The notes: a model not told the origin generated them from the sequence alone. A DNA stretch of 64,000 nucleotides from Centroberyx gerrardi (GCF_048128805.1 NC_136017.1:18712307-18776306), one strand, 5' to 3'. Positions 37,201 through 60,894 are shown, counted from the stretch's first letter. Numbers and translations are program-made.

Positions 37201-39399
37201 TACCCCAATAAAAGCCATGGGGCAAAAACATGTTGGTCACTGATGTTGATCTTTCATTATGAACAGCCAATAGAATAAATGCATCTGATTCCATCATATA
37301 TACATTTTGGACAAATCTTGCTACCTGAAGTTCATTAGTGTATATTTCAAACACAAAGATGATTCCATATGCAAAAATATAACAGTTTTGGGAGCAAATC
37401 TCTCAAGACATCTCAACTCTATAAGAGTAACCCATAACCATCGCTTTTTTTAATGCCAGCAATTTGGAAAAACACTTGACTAACCCTTAAGTTAATCATT
37501 CAATATTTCTATAATATATAGACAATCCAGTAAATGTTTTAGTAGTTACCAGTACCACTAGCAATAGTAATGGTGTTTTGTTTTTGTTTTTTTCTCAAAT
37601 GGTGGGCATCTCATTTTGGAATAAATTCTTCCATTTCTCATTCAGAAAGGAGGTGTGGATCATGGACCCTGCCACAGACCTGTACTACAATTGGCTGTGC
37701 ACAATTTCCATCCCGGTGTTCTACAACCTGATGCTTCTGGTGGCAAGGTCTTAATACCTGTGATTTTATGTTTCCTTTATGACTTGAGAGGTTTTTGATG
37801 ATCAATCTTCTCATGTTTCTGCTTTCCCCTAGGGCTTGTTTCAATGAACTGCAGTACACAAACACAACACTATGGATGGTTTTAGACTACACCTCAGATG
37901 CCCTCTATTATATAGACACCTTTGTGAGAGCCAGGACAGGTCAGTTAAAATAATTTTGTGAAATTACAGAAAACTAATGATTTTGGACCACAGATCTCTT
38001 GTAAAAATGATAATGCAAATCATATAATGTGTCAACAGGTTTTCTGGAGCAGGGACTGCTTGTTAAAGATGCAAAGATACTGAAAGAAAACTACACAAAG
38101 ACACTACAGTTCAAATTGGACATAATATCATTGATTCCCACTGATTTTGTATTCCTCAAAATTGGCATCGACAACCCGGAATGGAGGTTCAACCGTCTCT
38201 TCAGGCTAGGTCGCCTCTTCGAGTTCTTTGACCGGACTGAAACTCGGACCAACTTCCCCAACATCTTCCGAATTGGAAACCTTGTGCTTTACATCATCAT
38301 CATTATCCACTGGAATGCTTGCCTCTTCTTTGCCATCTCCAAAACCCTCGGCTTTGGCTCAGACACCTGGGTGTATCCAGACATTAACAACCCTAACAAT
38401 GCACGCCTGGCCAGGCAGTATGTCTATTGCCTTTACTGGTCCACGCTCACCCTGACCACTATTGGAGAGACGCCGCCCCCTGTTCAAGATATTGAGTACC
38501 TATTTGTGGTTGCTGACTTCCTCACTGGTGTCCTGATCTTTGCTACAATTGTAGGTAATGTTGGTGCCATGATCTCCAACATGAATGCTGCGCGTGCAGA
38601 GTTCCAGGCTAAGATTGACTCCATCAAGCAGTACATGCAGTTTCGTAAAGTCACCAAAGACCTGGAGACAAGGGTGGTGAAGTGGTTTGACTACCTCTGG
38701 ACAGAGCAGAAAACCTGTGATGAGAAACAGGTGCTGAGGAACCTTCCAGACAAGCTGAAGGCTGAGATTGCCATCAATGTACATTTGGAGACACTGAGGA
38801 AAGTGCGCATCTTTCAGGACTGTGAAGCAGGTTTGCTTGTGGAGTTGGTCCTCAAGCTTCAGCCGCAAGTCTTCAGTCCTGGCGACTACATCTGTAAGAA
38901 GGGCGATATTGGCAGGGAAATGTACATAATCAAAGAAGGCAAGCTGGCTGTGGTAGCAGATGATGGAGTCACCCAGTTCGTGGTCCTAAGTGATGGAGCA
39001 TACTTTGGGGAAATCAGCATCCTCGGTATCAAGGGCAGTAAGGCGGGCAACCGAAGAACGGCCAACATCCGAAGTGTTGGCTACTCTGATCTCTTTGCCC
39101 TGTCCAAGGATGATCTAATGGATGCACTCATTGAGTACCCTGATGCAAAAAATGCCCTAGAAGAGAAGGGGAGGGCCATCCTGATGAAAGACAACCTAAT
39201 AGACGAGTCAGCTGCCAAAGCTGGTGCTGACGCCAAAGACTTGGAGAACAAAGTCAGTCAGTTGGACGGTAGCTTGGAAGTCATGACGGTCAAATTTCAT
39301 AAGCTGACAGAACAGTATGAATCCTACCAACGGAAGCTCAAGCAACGGCTCTCCAATATGGAGAACCAGGTCCGAACCCTTAGAGTGGATGATCTCTGA
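34262..39399 (+). CDS. cnga3: cnga3, cone cyclic-nucleotide-gated cation channel alpha 3 (7 coding exons, 666 aa)
   Basis: Family knowledge: the cGMP-gated cation channel of cone outer segments, opened by cGMP binding and closed in light; the functional channel is a CNGA3/CNGB3 heterotetramer. Seen: exons 34262-34311, 35079-35219, 36020-36076, 36435-36617, 37646-37747, 37833-37939 and 38039-39399, phases consistent, stop TGA at 39397. The order is a variable N-terminus, a Lys/Asp/Glu-rich linker (exon 4), S1-S3 (exons 5-6), S4 with spaced arginines, and S5-pore-S6 with filter TIGE (38458-38469, Glu357). A C-linker, a cyclic-nucleotide-binding domain ([20 protein letters not shown], with Thr554 at 39058) and a C-terminal coiled coil follow. 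Length is close to human CNGA3 (694). The ATG lies 4 nt after a good splice acceptor, so a non-coding 5' exon is expected upstream but was not placed. CNGA1 is the alternative; the [10 protein letters not shown] segment and the tmem131 neighbour favour cnga3. Teleosts can have two cnga3 copies; which one this is cannot be told. Confidence 0.93.
34360..34769. mobile_element. foldback element with 50-bp inverted ends and inverted arrays of a 21-bp unit (cnga3 intron 1)
   Basis: The ends CTATGGAAGCCCATT and AATGGGCTTCCATAG begin inverted repeats of about 50 bp, including ccactcaataaaataaaaaa with its complement. Inside, the right half has about eight copies of gtcagaattgtgagatataaa. The left half has about five degenerate copies of its complement. 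The whole 410 bp can fold into a long hairpin. It lies between cnga3 exons 1 and 2 and has no coding content. Confidence 0.88.
36435..36617 (+). repeat. cnga3: coding 12-bp-type minisatellite: KKDE-repeat exon of cnga3
   Basis: The whole of cnga3 exon 4 is an almost pure purine run built from repeats of AAG-AAA/G-GAT/C-GAG, encoding about 60 residues of tandem KKDE, KKDD and KKTE units. A Lys/Glu-rich N-terminal linker is normal in CNGA1/CNGA3, but here it forms a near-perfect tandem repeat that could vary in length between alleles. Exon borders are sound (acag acceptor, gtgagt donor). Confidence 0.85.
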
Positions 39400-40260
39400 T
39401 GTGGAGAAGGACAATGACAACAAAGTGAATTTGGCAGTATTACTCCAGCATGTAATGCTGCATAGCTCAATCAGTAGAGTTTTGCACTAACTCTGCCAAG
39501 GTTAGGGACTCTTCCTTCTGAGGCCACCCATGGTACTGTAAGGCACATTGGATAAAGTGTCCACCAAATGGCATATGACCAGCGGCTGGACAGACAAGGA
39601 CACCGAGTGTCTGTCTCTATTCATTATTCCTATATATTGTAACATAATATGGTTGCCTCAAGTCAACTATTTTCACAAACATATCTATGTATTGTTGTTA
39701 TTAGTTACAAAAGCATCTGGCAATGCTGCATTATTGTTGCAATATGCCAAAAATACTTTTGGCGTATTATGTATTATATTTATGAGCAATTCTGGGAAAA
39801 AGTAGAAAATTATTTTAATACTTAAGCTAAACCAAGCACTCGGCACTGTTATTTATTTATTTATTTTTTACACATTCAGCTACCATTTTGCCTAGGTCTA
39901 ATGTAAACTCCAGTTTCCTGACAATTTGTAAGACGATGGACTTAACTATAAACAATTATTTTTCTCCCGTTTAATAATAGTGACTGTATTTGATTGACAA
40001 ATACAATTTAGTGTAATTTATTATTCTTTTTAGTAAGACATTTGCAGCATCGGACGATCATTTCCAAACCAACACTGTTATTTATAAGTGATGCTTCCTG
40101 GATCTCTTTCTAACGAATAGATTGATTTTAAGCCACAGATAATAGGCGAGAAGCTTTTCGCAGTTAAGGCATGCTTCTGCTGAAATAACATGTACAAAAA
40201 TACTCAGTTGTAAAATTATTTTCACGTTCATAATAAAAGATGGATGAATGCTTTTATTAT
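39400..40260 (+). other. cnga3: cnga3 3' UTR with AATAAA at 40232-40237
   Basis: This stretch follows the cnga3 stop codon and contains no other gene on either strand that I recognise. It carries a tRNA-derived SINE just after the stop. A canonical AATAAA at 40232-40237 is the first good polyadenylation signal after the repeat. The same 3' end is duplicated about 870 bp downstream, so two alternative poly(A) sites are possible. Confidence 0.55.
39450..39590 (+). mobile_element. tRNA-derived SINE in the cnga3 3' UTR
   Basis: The head reads as a decayed tRNA gene: an A-box-like stretch (tagctcaatcagtagag) and a B-box-like region about 40 nt later. The end (taaggcacattggataaag followed by tgtccaccaaatggcatat) matches the 3' tail shared by many fish SINEs and their L2-type partner LINEs (consensus of the ggataaaagcgtctgccaaatg kind). 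It is too diverged to be an active tRNA or SINE. Confidence 0.7.
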
Positions 40261-40390
40261 GTACATTGTGGTCTTATTACATTATGGGACAACAGACAGA
40301 TCCATTTAAGAGCCTGGAACCACAATGATCATCACTTCAGCAGCAACACTATTATTAATAAGTGATGCCTCCTGGATCTCTTTGTAAAGA
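40068..40390 (+). repeat. first copy of duplicated cnga3 3'-end block (A-B-A')
   Basis: Block A (about 40068-40111, acactgttatt...aagtgatgcttcctggatctcttt) recurs as A' at about 40345-40387. Block B (about 40135-40315, containing ggcatgcttctgctgaaat and the AATAAA at 40232) recurs as B' at about 41010-41195. The order A-B-A'-(insertion)-B' suggests a tandem duplication of a unit of about 280 bp, with later insertion of about 620 bp into the second copy. Confidence 0.75.
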
Positions 40391-40779
40391 ACAATCTGGG
40401 CATCTGGAGTAGTAGTCCGGGGTTTTCCTGGTGGGTCGGCCAACCTCTGGGTCAGGAATGAGTCCAGCAACACTGATACGAAAAAATAAAAGAAGTCCAA
40501 TGCTGTTTGGTAGTCTTGCTGGAGACTGGCCCGCTGGCTCCATAGGGATGTGTGTGTGGGGGGGATCTTAAGTTCATCGTCCATCATTCTCTCCCCTCCA
40601 ACTTTACTTTGGTACATTCTACCTTTCATAGGCTGAGCTGACAGTGACAGACTGTGCTGTGTATAAATTTGCTGCTGACCTAACAAATGAACATTATGCT
40701 CACTTTGTGGAGTGCACATGAAAAATATAAACAAAGGGTAAATATGACAGGGAAAGTCGGGATTTTCTATGATCCACAA
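40306..40779 (-). CDS. unrecognised open reading frame, 157 codons (probably not a gene)
   Basis: This is an uninterrupted frame from ATG at 40779 to a stop at 40306. The protein has a hydrophobic patch (LDFFYFFVSVLLDSFL) and then a polar segment (LADPPGKPRTTTPDA). I do not recognise a family. Its 3' end overlaps the duplicated block A', where the other copy is not open in the matching frame, which argues against coding. There is no clear promoter and the flanking splice sites are not convincing. It is recorded because it is the longest frame not explained by the four genes or by simple repeats. Confidence 0.15.
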   Translation of the reverse strand: MWIIENPDFPCHIYPLFIFFMCTPQSEHNVHLLGQQQIYTQHSLSLSAQPMKGRMYQSKVGGERMMDDELKIPPTHTSLWSQRASLQQDYQTALDFFYFFVSVLLDSFLTQRLADPPGKPRTTTPDAQIVLYKEIQEASLINNSVAAEVMIIVVPGS

Positions 40780-41009
40780 GTTGCTGAGATGTGATGTTTA
40801 TAGGCAGAGACCATGGAAACCTTGTGAACAACAGAAGGGATGTAAAAGGGATGTTTCTCTTCTCTAATGATACTTTATTTTACATGTGTCACTTTTGTGA
40901 GAAGCAGGGCAATGGGTCGAGGATCTGTGGGTCAGTTCAGTATGGTGGGCCAGTTTGGGTCTAATTTCCAGAGCCGTTGTTTTTTTTTATCCCAGTATAC
41001 CATTGTCCA

Positions 41010-41195
41010 CAGTTAATAGATGAGAAACTTTTTCAGTTAAGGCATGCTTCTGCTGAAATGCTGTACAAAAATGCTCAATTGCAAAATTATTTTCATTTGT
41101 CCATAATAAAAGATGGATGAATGCTTTTATTATGTACATATTCCCTTATGGAACAATAGATAGATCAATTTAAGAGCCTGTAACCACAAAGCATT
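41010..41195 (+). repeat. second copy (B') of cnga3 3'-end block with its own AATAAA (41105-41110)
   Basis: This is an imperfect direct repeat of 40135-40315. It shares gttaaggcatgcttctgctg, the ataataaaagatggatgaat stretch with the polyadenylation hexamer, and gagcctg-aaccacaa at the end. By eye the copies are roughly 85% alike. Confidence 0.75.
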
Positions 41196-41660
41196 ACTTT
41201 ACTTGCGAATGTTGTAATAGCAGTAAAGATTTCAAGCTAGGATTTACCTTTTAGAATACTTAAGAAACCACTGAGACCAAAGTGAGTAATTCTAATAGAT
41301 AAAACTTAGTCAACAGTATTTTTAGGTCTATTAATAAGGTGGAAGATAAAAGTCAAATGCTGATAAATTTTGTCTGTAGCTGATAAATCTATTCACTGTA
41401 CCAGCCACCCTCTTAAAGGTGACCAACCATCATTCAGAGGTCTTCTATTCTAAAAATCATATTTTGCTGGGGAAATGTTACAAGTGGTTGATTACTTTTT
41501 GAATCCATCAGCCACTGCGCCTAGTGAAAAAATGTCAGCTTCCTGCCATCATGATATAGATGAATATCATGACCTAAATATTAATCCGGTGTAGTCAGCA
41601 GAGAGAATTCAATTAGTAAAGTAGTAATGTGAGATGGTTTTCTTGTGCTCACTGCCTTAA

Positions 41661-42185
41661 AGGTCCCATATTCTACACTTTCCAGTGTTTTATTTTATGT
41701 CTTGAGGTCTATTAAAAGCCGTTTGTGTGGTGTCATGTACCAAAAACACTCTCAATCCATTTTTACATGTTCATTTTCTAGCATCTCTCTGAGCCTTGCC
41801 AAGAACAGGTTGTTTCTGTTGCTGTGTCTTTAAGGCTCATTAATATTAACGACCCTCTGTTCTGATTGGCTAACCGTTTCAAGAGTGAAACGTGAGACAC
41901 CGCGGCCCGGCAGCTACAGGTAGGGAAAACTCTCCGGTAAACAATGACAACCGCTTTGAAAAAAACTATTATTTCTTACAAAAATGATAATGAGGGAACC
42001 CTTGTGACGCCACAAAGTTACGGAAGTCCAAACAGCTCGTTTAGAGGCTCGCTTTTCTAATATGGATTGTGTGGATTTAGTTGGCGACCGTGCGTTTTGA
42101 TACTTTCACGATGTTTAGATAGCACATCCAACTCCTTTATAATTAAAGAGGCAAGGGAAATCCTGTTTTACACGATATGGGACCT
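41661..42185. mobile_element. piggyBac-like MITE flanked by TTAA
   Basis: TTAA at 41657-41660 and 42186-42189 flanks inverted ends AGGTCCCATAT and ATATGGGACCT. TTAA is the target of piggyBac-type transposons. The 525-bp interior has no transposase. Solo ends of the same type, atatgggacctttaa, are seen at about 33424-33438 and 59873-59887, and a variant at about 60037, so the family is repeated in this region. Confidence 0.75.
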
Positions 42186-42189
42186 TTAA

Positions 42190-43039
42190 GTCAAAACTAA
42201 ATTAATACTGCTCAGTGTGGTCACTGAAATTAACTGTATAGCTGAACGTGGATGTGATTCATCCTGAAAGAGAATGACACCAAAGGCAAACCTCTGGACT
42301 AAAATCAGGATTGTTAGGCGATACAAGTTGGAAAAAAGCAGTCACTTTTATTAAGCATGTTTTCACAACACTTGATACTTTTTAGCCTTTCATCAATTTG
42401 TATCTTTTCAAATGTAACTGTTGATTCAAACCAACCTACAAAGAACTGCTTCCCTTCCCGTTATCAGGTTAACCTTTCACCTTTTGCCTTCACTAGGCCC
42501 TAGAATCCTTGTACAAGTCTAGGTGAGCAGCATCTTCAGCAGTACAAAACAGAGGTACAAAGTAATGATAGACAGCTGAAACCAGACCTGGGTCCACTAA
42601 CAGTTGCAAGTAATTCTTAGCAGGTTTTTTTTTTAACCTGCGTAGAGTTCCACATGGTTGGGGTTTACTACAAACAGGACAATGCCAAGTTGTCAATCCC
42701 ACAAAAGTATACTGTATTGATTCTCCAAAACTTTCTAGTATTTGTCCAAACTTTCTGGCACTCGCTGCACTGTCCTTAGCGGCAATACCTACCCACCTGG
42801 CACCTAAGTAGGCTAAAAAAAAAAGCATAAAAAGCACTTTTAAATACTATTTTTCTGCCCAGGTCTGGCTGAAACAAAGGACATGAGAAAATAAGCAATA
42901 GAACAGAGACGGTTCAGGGTTGTTGTGTACTGCAGTGGCCTGAACACCTTGGTTTAGTGGCATACTGTGGCTAACATCACACACACACAGACTGAGCAGT
43001 ATTCCAATAGTCTGGACCAGATCCCTCTTATACACCTCC
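42190..43039. other. intergenic stretch without recognised feature
   Basis: This stretch lies between the piggyBac-like element and the SINE. A minus-strand frame at 42493-42837 (114 codons) and a smaller one further right have no recognisable similarity, repeats or splice context. I see nothing I can support here. Confidence 0.4.
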
Positions 43040-43330
43040 TGCAGCCACATGGCTGGGCAGGCACTAACCTCATGGTTAGACACAAGCTTCTGAGTGAAAG
43101 GCCACCAGTTCAACCCCCTTTATCAACAACTACCATTGAGGTGCCCATGAGCAAGGCACTTGACCCCCCAACTGCTCCAAAGGAGCTTCTCATTGACCAA
43201 CAGTAGAAGACTGTTACAGTCCTTGACACCTTCCTGGTTTGAATGTATGAATGCGTATAACCCCTCCCCTTGTACCCCCTAGGCTGTTATTTAAAAAAAG
43301 AACATGTTTAGTCAACTTGCCTCGTTAAAT
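43040..43330 (+). mobile_element. tRNA-derived SINE
   Basis: A head with tRNA-like boxes (ctaacctcatggttagac, then a B-box-like ccagttcaacccc) is followed by aggtgcccatgagcaaggca, then cttgaccccccaactgctcc, a motif highly characteristic of fish SINEs. It ends near ttgcctcgttaaataa. It is in the cnga3-ube3a intergenic region. Confidence 0.8.
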
Positions 43331-44040
43331 AACAGCTGGATGGTTGTTGAATCTTGTATAATTCAGATGAGAGTCGATGAGGGAGGGAGCCAGCCAATGC
43401 TGAGTATTGAGACACCTGTGTGAGGACAGCATGTAGGCATCACTCAAGTTCTTTTAAACAGTGATCACACCCCTATTCAACTGTCCAGAACAAAAAAAAA
43501 GAAACAGACGGAAAAAAAAAAGAAACTGCTAGTGCTGAAAGGGGAGGAATTTCACAGTTGGTATTCCAATCAATATTACCAAACAAAAACAAAAGTACTG
43601 TTACAAGAGACTTTTCCAGAAAGAGACTTGAGTTCAATGGACACAAGATCACAGGGAACCAAAGCTTTGTCAGTGACAATTGGCAAATGTCTGTAGACAC
43701 TTTATTTAGCACACAATGCCTTGACTCTACAGATTGAGTTTACAGCTAAACCGGGGTTATATTTAAAAGACTCTGCAGTGTGAAGTGTCTATTCATAGAA
43801 GACTAAGTCAGAGGAGGCAACACAAAGTGCTTGTGCCAATAAATTACTGGGGATTAGCCAATCAACTGGCTATATTAGTTGGCACAAGAGCTCTATGTTG
43901 GTACATGCCCTTTGGCTCTATAAGCTACGTCACACTTCTGAGTCTACCTTTATCAGTGACTGGTCTAAATGTGTAAATCCTCCAAAAAGGTGCACAATAG
44001 GGTATTCTGGTTCCAACCGCACTGAGATATAAATACTGTT

Positions 44041-44962
44041 TTTATTGAGAATTGTCAACACAGGAAGACATATGGAAATAAAATGCTTCAAACAATCATG
44101 GCAACTTGTGGCCAAAAAAAAACAAACAAAAAAAAAACATTCTGAAAATGTCTAAGTGCACTTACACAGCTCTGACAAGATTTTAGTCTAACCCGCGGTG
44201 TTCCGAATGGCAAAAAAAAAAATGCTATTTGATAATGTGCCATTTTGGACAAAATGACAGCGACTTTCGAAATGCTTATTTTGATGAAAAATGGACTTGG
44301 TAGAAACAATGATAACCAATGGTTGTGAGCTGAGTGGTCGGGAAGGGCTCTTTCTTGAGAGGAGAAAAATTTGTTGTTTTGAAGTAACCAAAGGCTACTC
44401 AAACTACACTGTCTAAAACTGGGAGAACTGTCAAGAGTGGACAAGAGTTTAGGACTACATGGATACAGCTTTTTGCATTAGCAAATATCATGATTTGTAT
44501 TTGTTTATGCATTGTCCCAATTCACATCATTTAATCCCGATCCACCCCTTCCTACCAAGTAGGAAGCTATCACAATAGGCAGGCATGAAAAATAAGCGAT
44601 TTCAACCTTAAAATAAATAATAAGGAAAAAAATCCTCTCTGTACATAGAAAAAAAAAAGAGAAGGGGGGCTGCAGCACATTCACATAATGTGTATGCGGG
44701 GGTGGGTAGTTTGATCGTATGAGATCTCTGTGCTTACACCAAGCAATGTGGGATGATGCAGGCACAGTCGAAGGACTACTAGAGCGCTCTATCATTTGAA
44801 CCATTTCTTCTGTTTCATTTTTTACTTGTTTTTCCTCAAATCTTTTTATGATCTGTGTTTTTGTCATCGTTAAGATCGTTTCCGATAAAGGACGGGGGGG
44901 CTGAGGCAGGGTTTGGTGGGGCTTTCTGAAAAGGAGTCCTTTTGCAGTGTGTTTGGGGGGGC
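44041..44962 (-). other. ube3a: ube3a 3' UTR, candidate poly(A) signal at 44041-44046
   Basis: This is the stretch downstream of the ube3a stop on the minus strand. It holds no other gene. On the minus strand, tttatt at 44041-44046 reads AATAAA and is a reasonable polyadenylation signal about 0.9 kb after the stop. Other AATAAA-like hexamers exist nearer 44610 and further at about 43700, so the true end is uncertain. Confidence 0.4.
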
Positions 44963-57184
<12,222 letters not shown>

Positions 57185-57470
57185 ACGAGACTTTATCCTC
57201 AGTTGTTTGTTATTCTGTCGGTGTTTATGAATGCACCAATTCCTCCACAGAGTGAATACAACTTGAACAAAACGCGTTATTTAATCTATACGCTCCGGGC
57301 GATGTTGAACGATTTTCAATTAAAAACTTCATTCACGGCCTTTCTACTACATGCTCTTTTCCCTGTCTTACGTTTCCAGCCATCTTGACTTCACCATCAG
57401 CCAACGGTCGGACCCACTTCCCACAATGCACTGCTGTGTACTAACCAACCCAGACAGCGGCTCTCCTCAT
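57185..57470 (-). promoter_or_regulatory. putative ube3a 5' UTR / promoter region
   Basis: Sequence directly upstream of the ube3a ATG at 57184. No TATA element was recognised. Plus-strand frames here have no recognisable protein similarity. The transcription start is not determinable from sequence. Confidence 0.3.
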
Positions 57471-57829
57471 CAGTCCCGTTACTTTCAATGGAACAGATGG
57501 AACATCTATGGAATGAGTCTATCATAATGTGACCACATACGTTTCCATAGTATACACTTGTCAATAGTCAATAGCCGCCTGTGCAGTATGGTCCAGAAAA
57601 ATTGTTTACTGCAACCCAAAGAAGCGCTAATAGGAAGATGCGCACAATACTGCAGATCTCTAGGGCCAACAGCATAACCCCACAAAGGAGGACACCTCCT
57701 GGGTAATGGAGTGCACACACACAAAGGGCAAAACAGATAAAAGGTGATGTTGAAAAGATGTAAAAGAAAGGGAAAGGATAAAAAAATATATTTGAATCTA
57801 CTGTGAATTTTTTCTTCTTATTGCAGTTA

Positions 57830-58144
57830 AGTGTGGGGGCCCTTATTGAAGTTCAACTACAAAACGTGGGATAAAGAGCCTGCAAGTTTTGGACTCACCT
57901 GGTTCATCCTACCCATCTATTATAATCAATTTAATGGAACAGTTGAATGAATTTTAATTGAATTGTTATTGAATGCTTGTTTATTATATTATTGCCAATA
58001 ACACTGATATTTATTGTTTGTGTTACATTATAAATGTTAATCTGTCTATATTAATGTCTATAATATTACCTTAATCAATATACTATGTTCTTTTGGCAAC
58101 GTGTTTCTGTCCTGTCATGCCAATAAAGCAGATTTGAACTTTCT

Positions 58145-58178
<34 letters not shown>
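57830..58178 (+). mobile_element. LINE 3' tail followed by (GA)n
   Basis: The sequence cctgtcatgccaataaagca, then gatttgaactttcttagagag, is the standard 3' end of a fish non-LTR element. It is followed by a perfect (GA)n tract at about 58147-58177. The upstream few hundred bases are AT-rich untranslated-type sequence. Confidence 0.65.
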
Positions 58179-58179
<1 letters not shown>

Positions 58180-58229
58180 AGTTAGTTCGAAAGTTAAAAT
58201 TTAAGTTAAAGTTAGAAAGAATAAGTTAA

Positions 58230-59225
58230 TTCATGGTTAGGCCACAGTTATCCATATCAGACCACTGTCCAGTCACACTGAACCTTAAAAAATCACTTAA
58301 TCCATCTGCAACAATTAATGAAAACGTCACACTGTATTCTCTTGCACCTTCATATAAATGGACATCAAACAGCTAAAAGAACACACAAATTGAAAACATG
58401 ATTTAAGATTTTTTTTTTTTTACTAAATTTAAGGATGATCAAGAGAGTATTAATACAGCAACCCATTCGCTGACAGATATCTTCAGGAAAATAGCAACAT
58501 GGGTTGATCTCAAACAAATAAACAATAGAATAAAAAAGACATGACACCCCAATCAAAAATGGAAATATTTGGAAAATGTATTTCGAACAATTATATAAAA
58601 ACCACCATGAGCTCAACAACACTCAAAACAATTTAATGGAACAGCTTAAAAATATTGAATCAAGCATAACAGACAAAAACAAATCAGCTGGACAACCCCA
58701 TCACTTTATCTGAGCTCAATGACAAGACTAAAACCCTCAAAAAACAAAAAAAAAGCTAGTGGACCAGACAGCATCAATAATGAAATGTTGAAATTCAAAA
58801 CAGGCTTCTTCCCAGAGATATGGAACGAAGGCCTGATTACACCTGATTATTGATTTAAAAATGGTGATAAATTAAATCCCAACAATTACCGAAGTATCAC
58901 TATAACCAGCAACCTTGGAAAATTGTTCTGCAGCATTATGAATACAAAAATAACAAACCTCCTGAATATAAAGAAACTATTAAGTAAAAGTCAAATTGGA
59001 TTCCTCCCCAAACATCGAACCACAGACCACATTTACTCTTCATACACTAATCAGAAAGCATGTTCACCGAAACAATAATGTTATTATTATAGTCGTTATA
59101 CTGTTTATTCATTATCCTTCCTATCTCATTATTGCTATCAATTATTATTATTGTTCCTGTTTGATGTACTATTTCTTTTTGCTTGTTTTTTTTGCAATGT
59201 AAGCACTTTAGCAACACGTCATGCT
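58230..59225 (+). mobile_element. decayed LINE: endonuclease end and reverse-transcriptase fragments
   Basis: 58250-58290 encodes LSISDHCPVTLNLK, the last motif of the endonuclease. 58760-59045 encodes SGPDSINNEML, LNPNNYRSITITSNLGKLFC and LSKSQIGFLPKHRTTDHIYS, typical of reverse-transcriptase blocks 1 to 3. Several frameshifts and stops separate them. The end near 59195-59225 (aatgtaagcactttagcaac, then acgtcatgctaata) is a LINE 3' tail, so most of the polymerase has been deleted. Confidence 0.8.
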
Positions 59226-59230
59226 AATAA

Positions 59231-59335
59231 TTAAGCAATATCACACGAGAGGGAGTGCTGGGCCGAGTGCCGAAGATAATCACAGCCGTGCTGATATACA
59301 GTACAACAGCACGACCTTGAGTGTGATATTGCTTT
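59231..59335. mobile_element. about 105-bp element with AAGCAATATCACAC inverted ends
   Basis: AAGCAATATCACAC near 59233 is mirrored by GTGTGATATTGCTT near 59320-59333. The interior contains a second inverted pair (cagccgtgctgat and acagcacgac). It is probably a very short MITE or the ends of a deleted transposon. Confidence 0.6.
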
Positions 59336-60605
59336 TATACAACAGTTGTATAAACAAAGCTATTCATCAAGTGATGGTAATTTGAGACAACAGATGATTT
59401 TTGTCTGTTATTTGTCTCCGCCAACAAAAACAGTTCCCTCAGGATTCCACGAGAGAGAGAAAGAGAAAAAGAAAGAAAGAAACAGGTGGGGATGATTGAC
59501 AGCTTGGATTTCATCTGAGTTCGTCTATTTTATGTCTGTGCATGGGCAGGCGAACGCAAACAAGTTTAAAAAAGCAAGGACATTTTTTTAATTTATAGAT
59601 AGCAAATCTGAGTAATGACATAAACTAGCTCTCGATTCTTACGTAAGCCCTGAAAGGCAACGTAAACCAAAAAAAACAAAAAATTGGCCTGATGAGCACA
59701 GAAATGAAAAAATAAGTTCCTTGTTTTGGGCTTTATTGGTCTATTGAATTTGAACACTCAAGTTACACGTTTTGGCCTTTTAAATGCTGTAATGAAGATA
59801 GGAGTCAAAATAAGTATGCAAGCATCATGCGCTTGTTGATTCCATTCAAAACCTTGAGTCTCCTTTGGTGAATATGGGACCTTTAAACTTTATTGAATCA
59901 TTTATGGTTATATTGCATTCTTGTGGATTTAGGATTTATTAATGTTCGAGACCGATCTCACTGCCAACTAAAAACAATGGAGTCAAACTCCATTGGATAT
60001 TTTGACAATATTTAATTCAATTTCAGATGTTTTGGTTATGGGACCTTTATTAGTGTCAACTGATGTCTTAAATAGGATGCCTGTCTAACAGGTGAACCCA
60101 GTCAACGAGATCGTAGGAACAACGTTCATTTCATGTAAAAATGTAAATAAATTGTCTATAGACAGCAAAGATTAATGGGATCAATAAGGCAATAATGATC
60201 AACCTGTCAGTTCAGAAAAGGACTTTTTAAATTGCACTTGACCTTAAAAACTGACATACCCACCATAGTAGTGGAAGAAACTAGGAAACAAAGGACTAAC
60301 ATGGTTAGTAAGCATCAAACAATGAGCTGTTTCAAATAAATTAGCAGTTGAAAATTATCTGTTAATGAACATCGGATCATGGACAAAACATTTTTTCATG
60401 ATACAAGAAAAAATAAACACCATCTTTGGAATATTTAGATATTTTTAAAATATCCTGGTCATCAAGTGCAACTGGCCAAGATTGCACTCCATGAATATTA
60501 TTTACCCATTAGTTTTGCATCTGTTCCTCACCATCTGGTTTGAATAGGAAGAAAGCAACAAGGAAAAGTACAAACAAAACATAACATACAATCCTTGTTT
60601 GAACA

Positions 60606-60894
60606 TTTATTTTAAGAAAGGAGTATGAAAAACAATATATATTGGACTGTCACACAGGGCAAGTCAAAGGACGACTAACAGTAATCCTTGTAAGAAAAAC
60701 AACTCAAACGAATACATGCAGGTTGATCAAAAGTCAAAACACAACAAGCCATTGCATAATACTGAAACAATTATTTAAGATTTCTTAAATTCACATATTC
60801 ACTATTGAGATTCTTTTTAACCCAATGGTTTTTCACTGCAAACAAAATCTGCAAAAGTAAAATCAAGTCAGTGCTGTGTGGGTGTGCTGCCGGT
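60606..60894 (-). other. ddx4: ddx4 3' UTR with AATAAA at 60606-60611
   Basis: This short AT-rich stretch follows the ddx4 stop. On the minus strand it reaches an AATAAA (tttatt at 60606-60611) about 285 nt after the stop codon, a plausible polyadenylation signal. Confidence 0.55.

Noticed and set aside
39450..39590. tRNA gene
   Set aside because: A and B boxes are degenerate, no cloverleaf can be drawn, and the tail is a SINE tail; the same applies to the tRNA-like heads at 43.05 and 46.15 kb.
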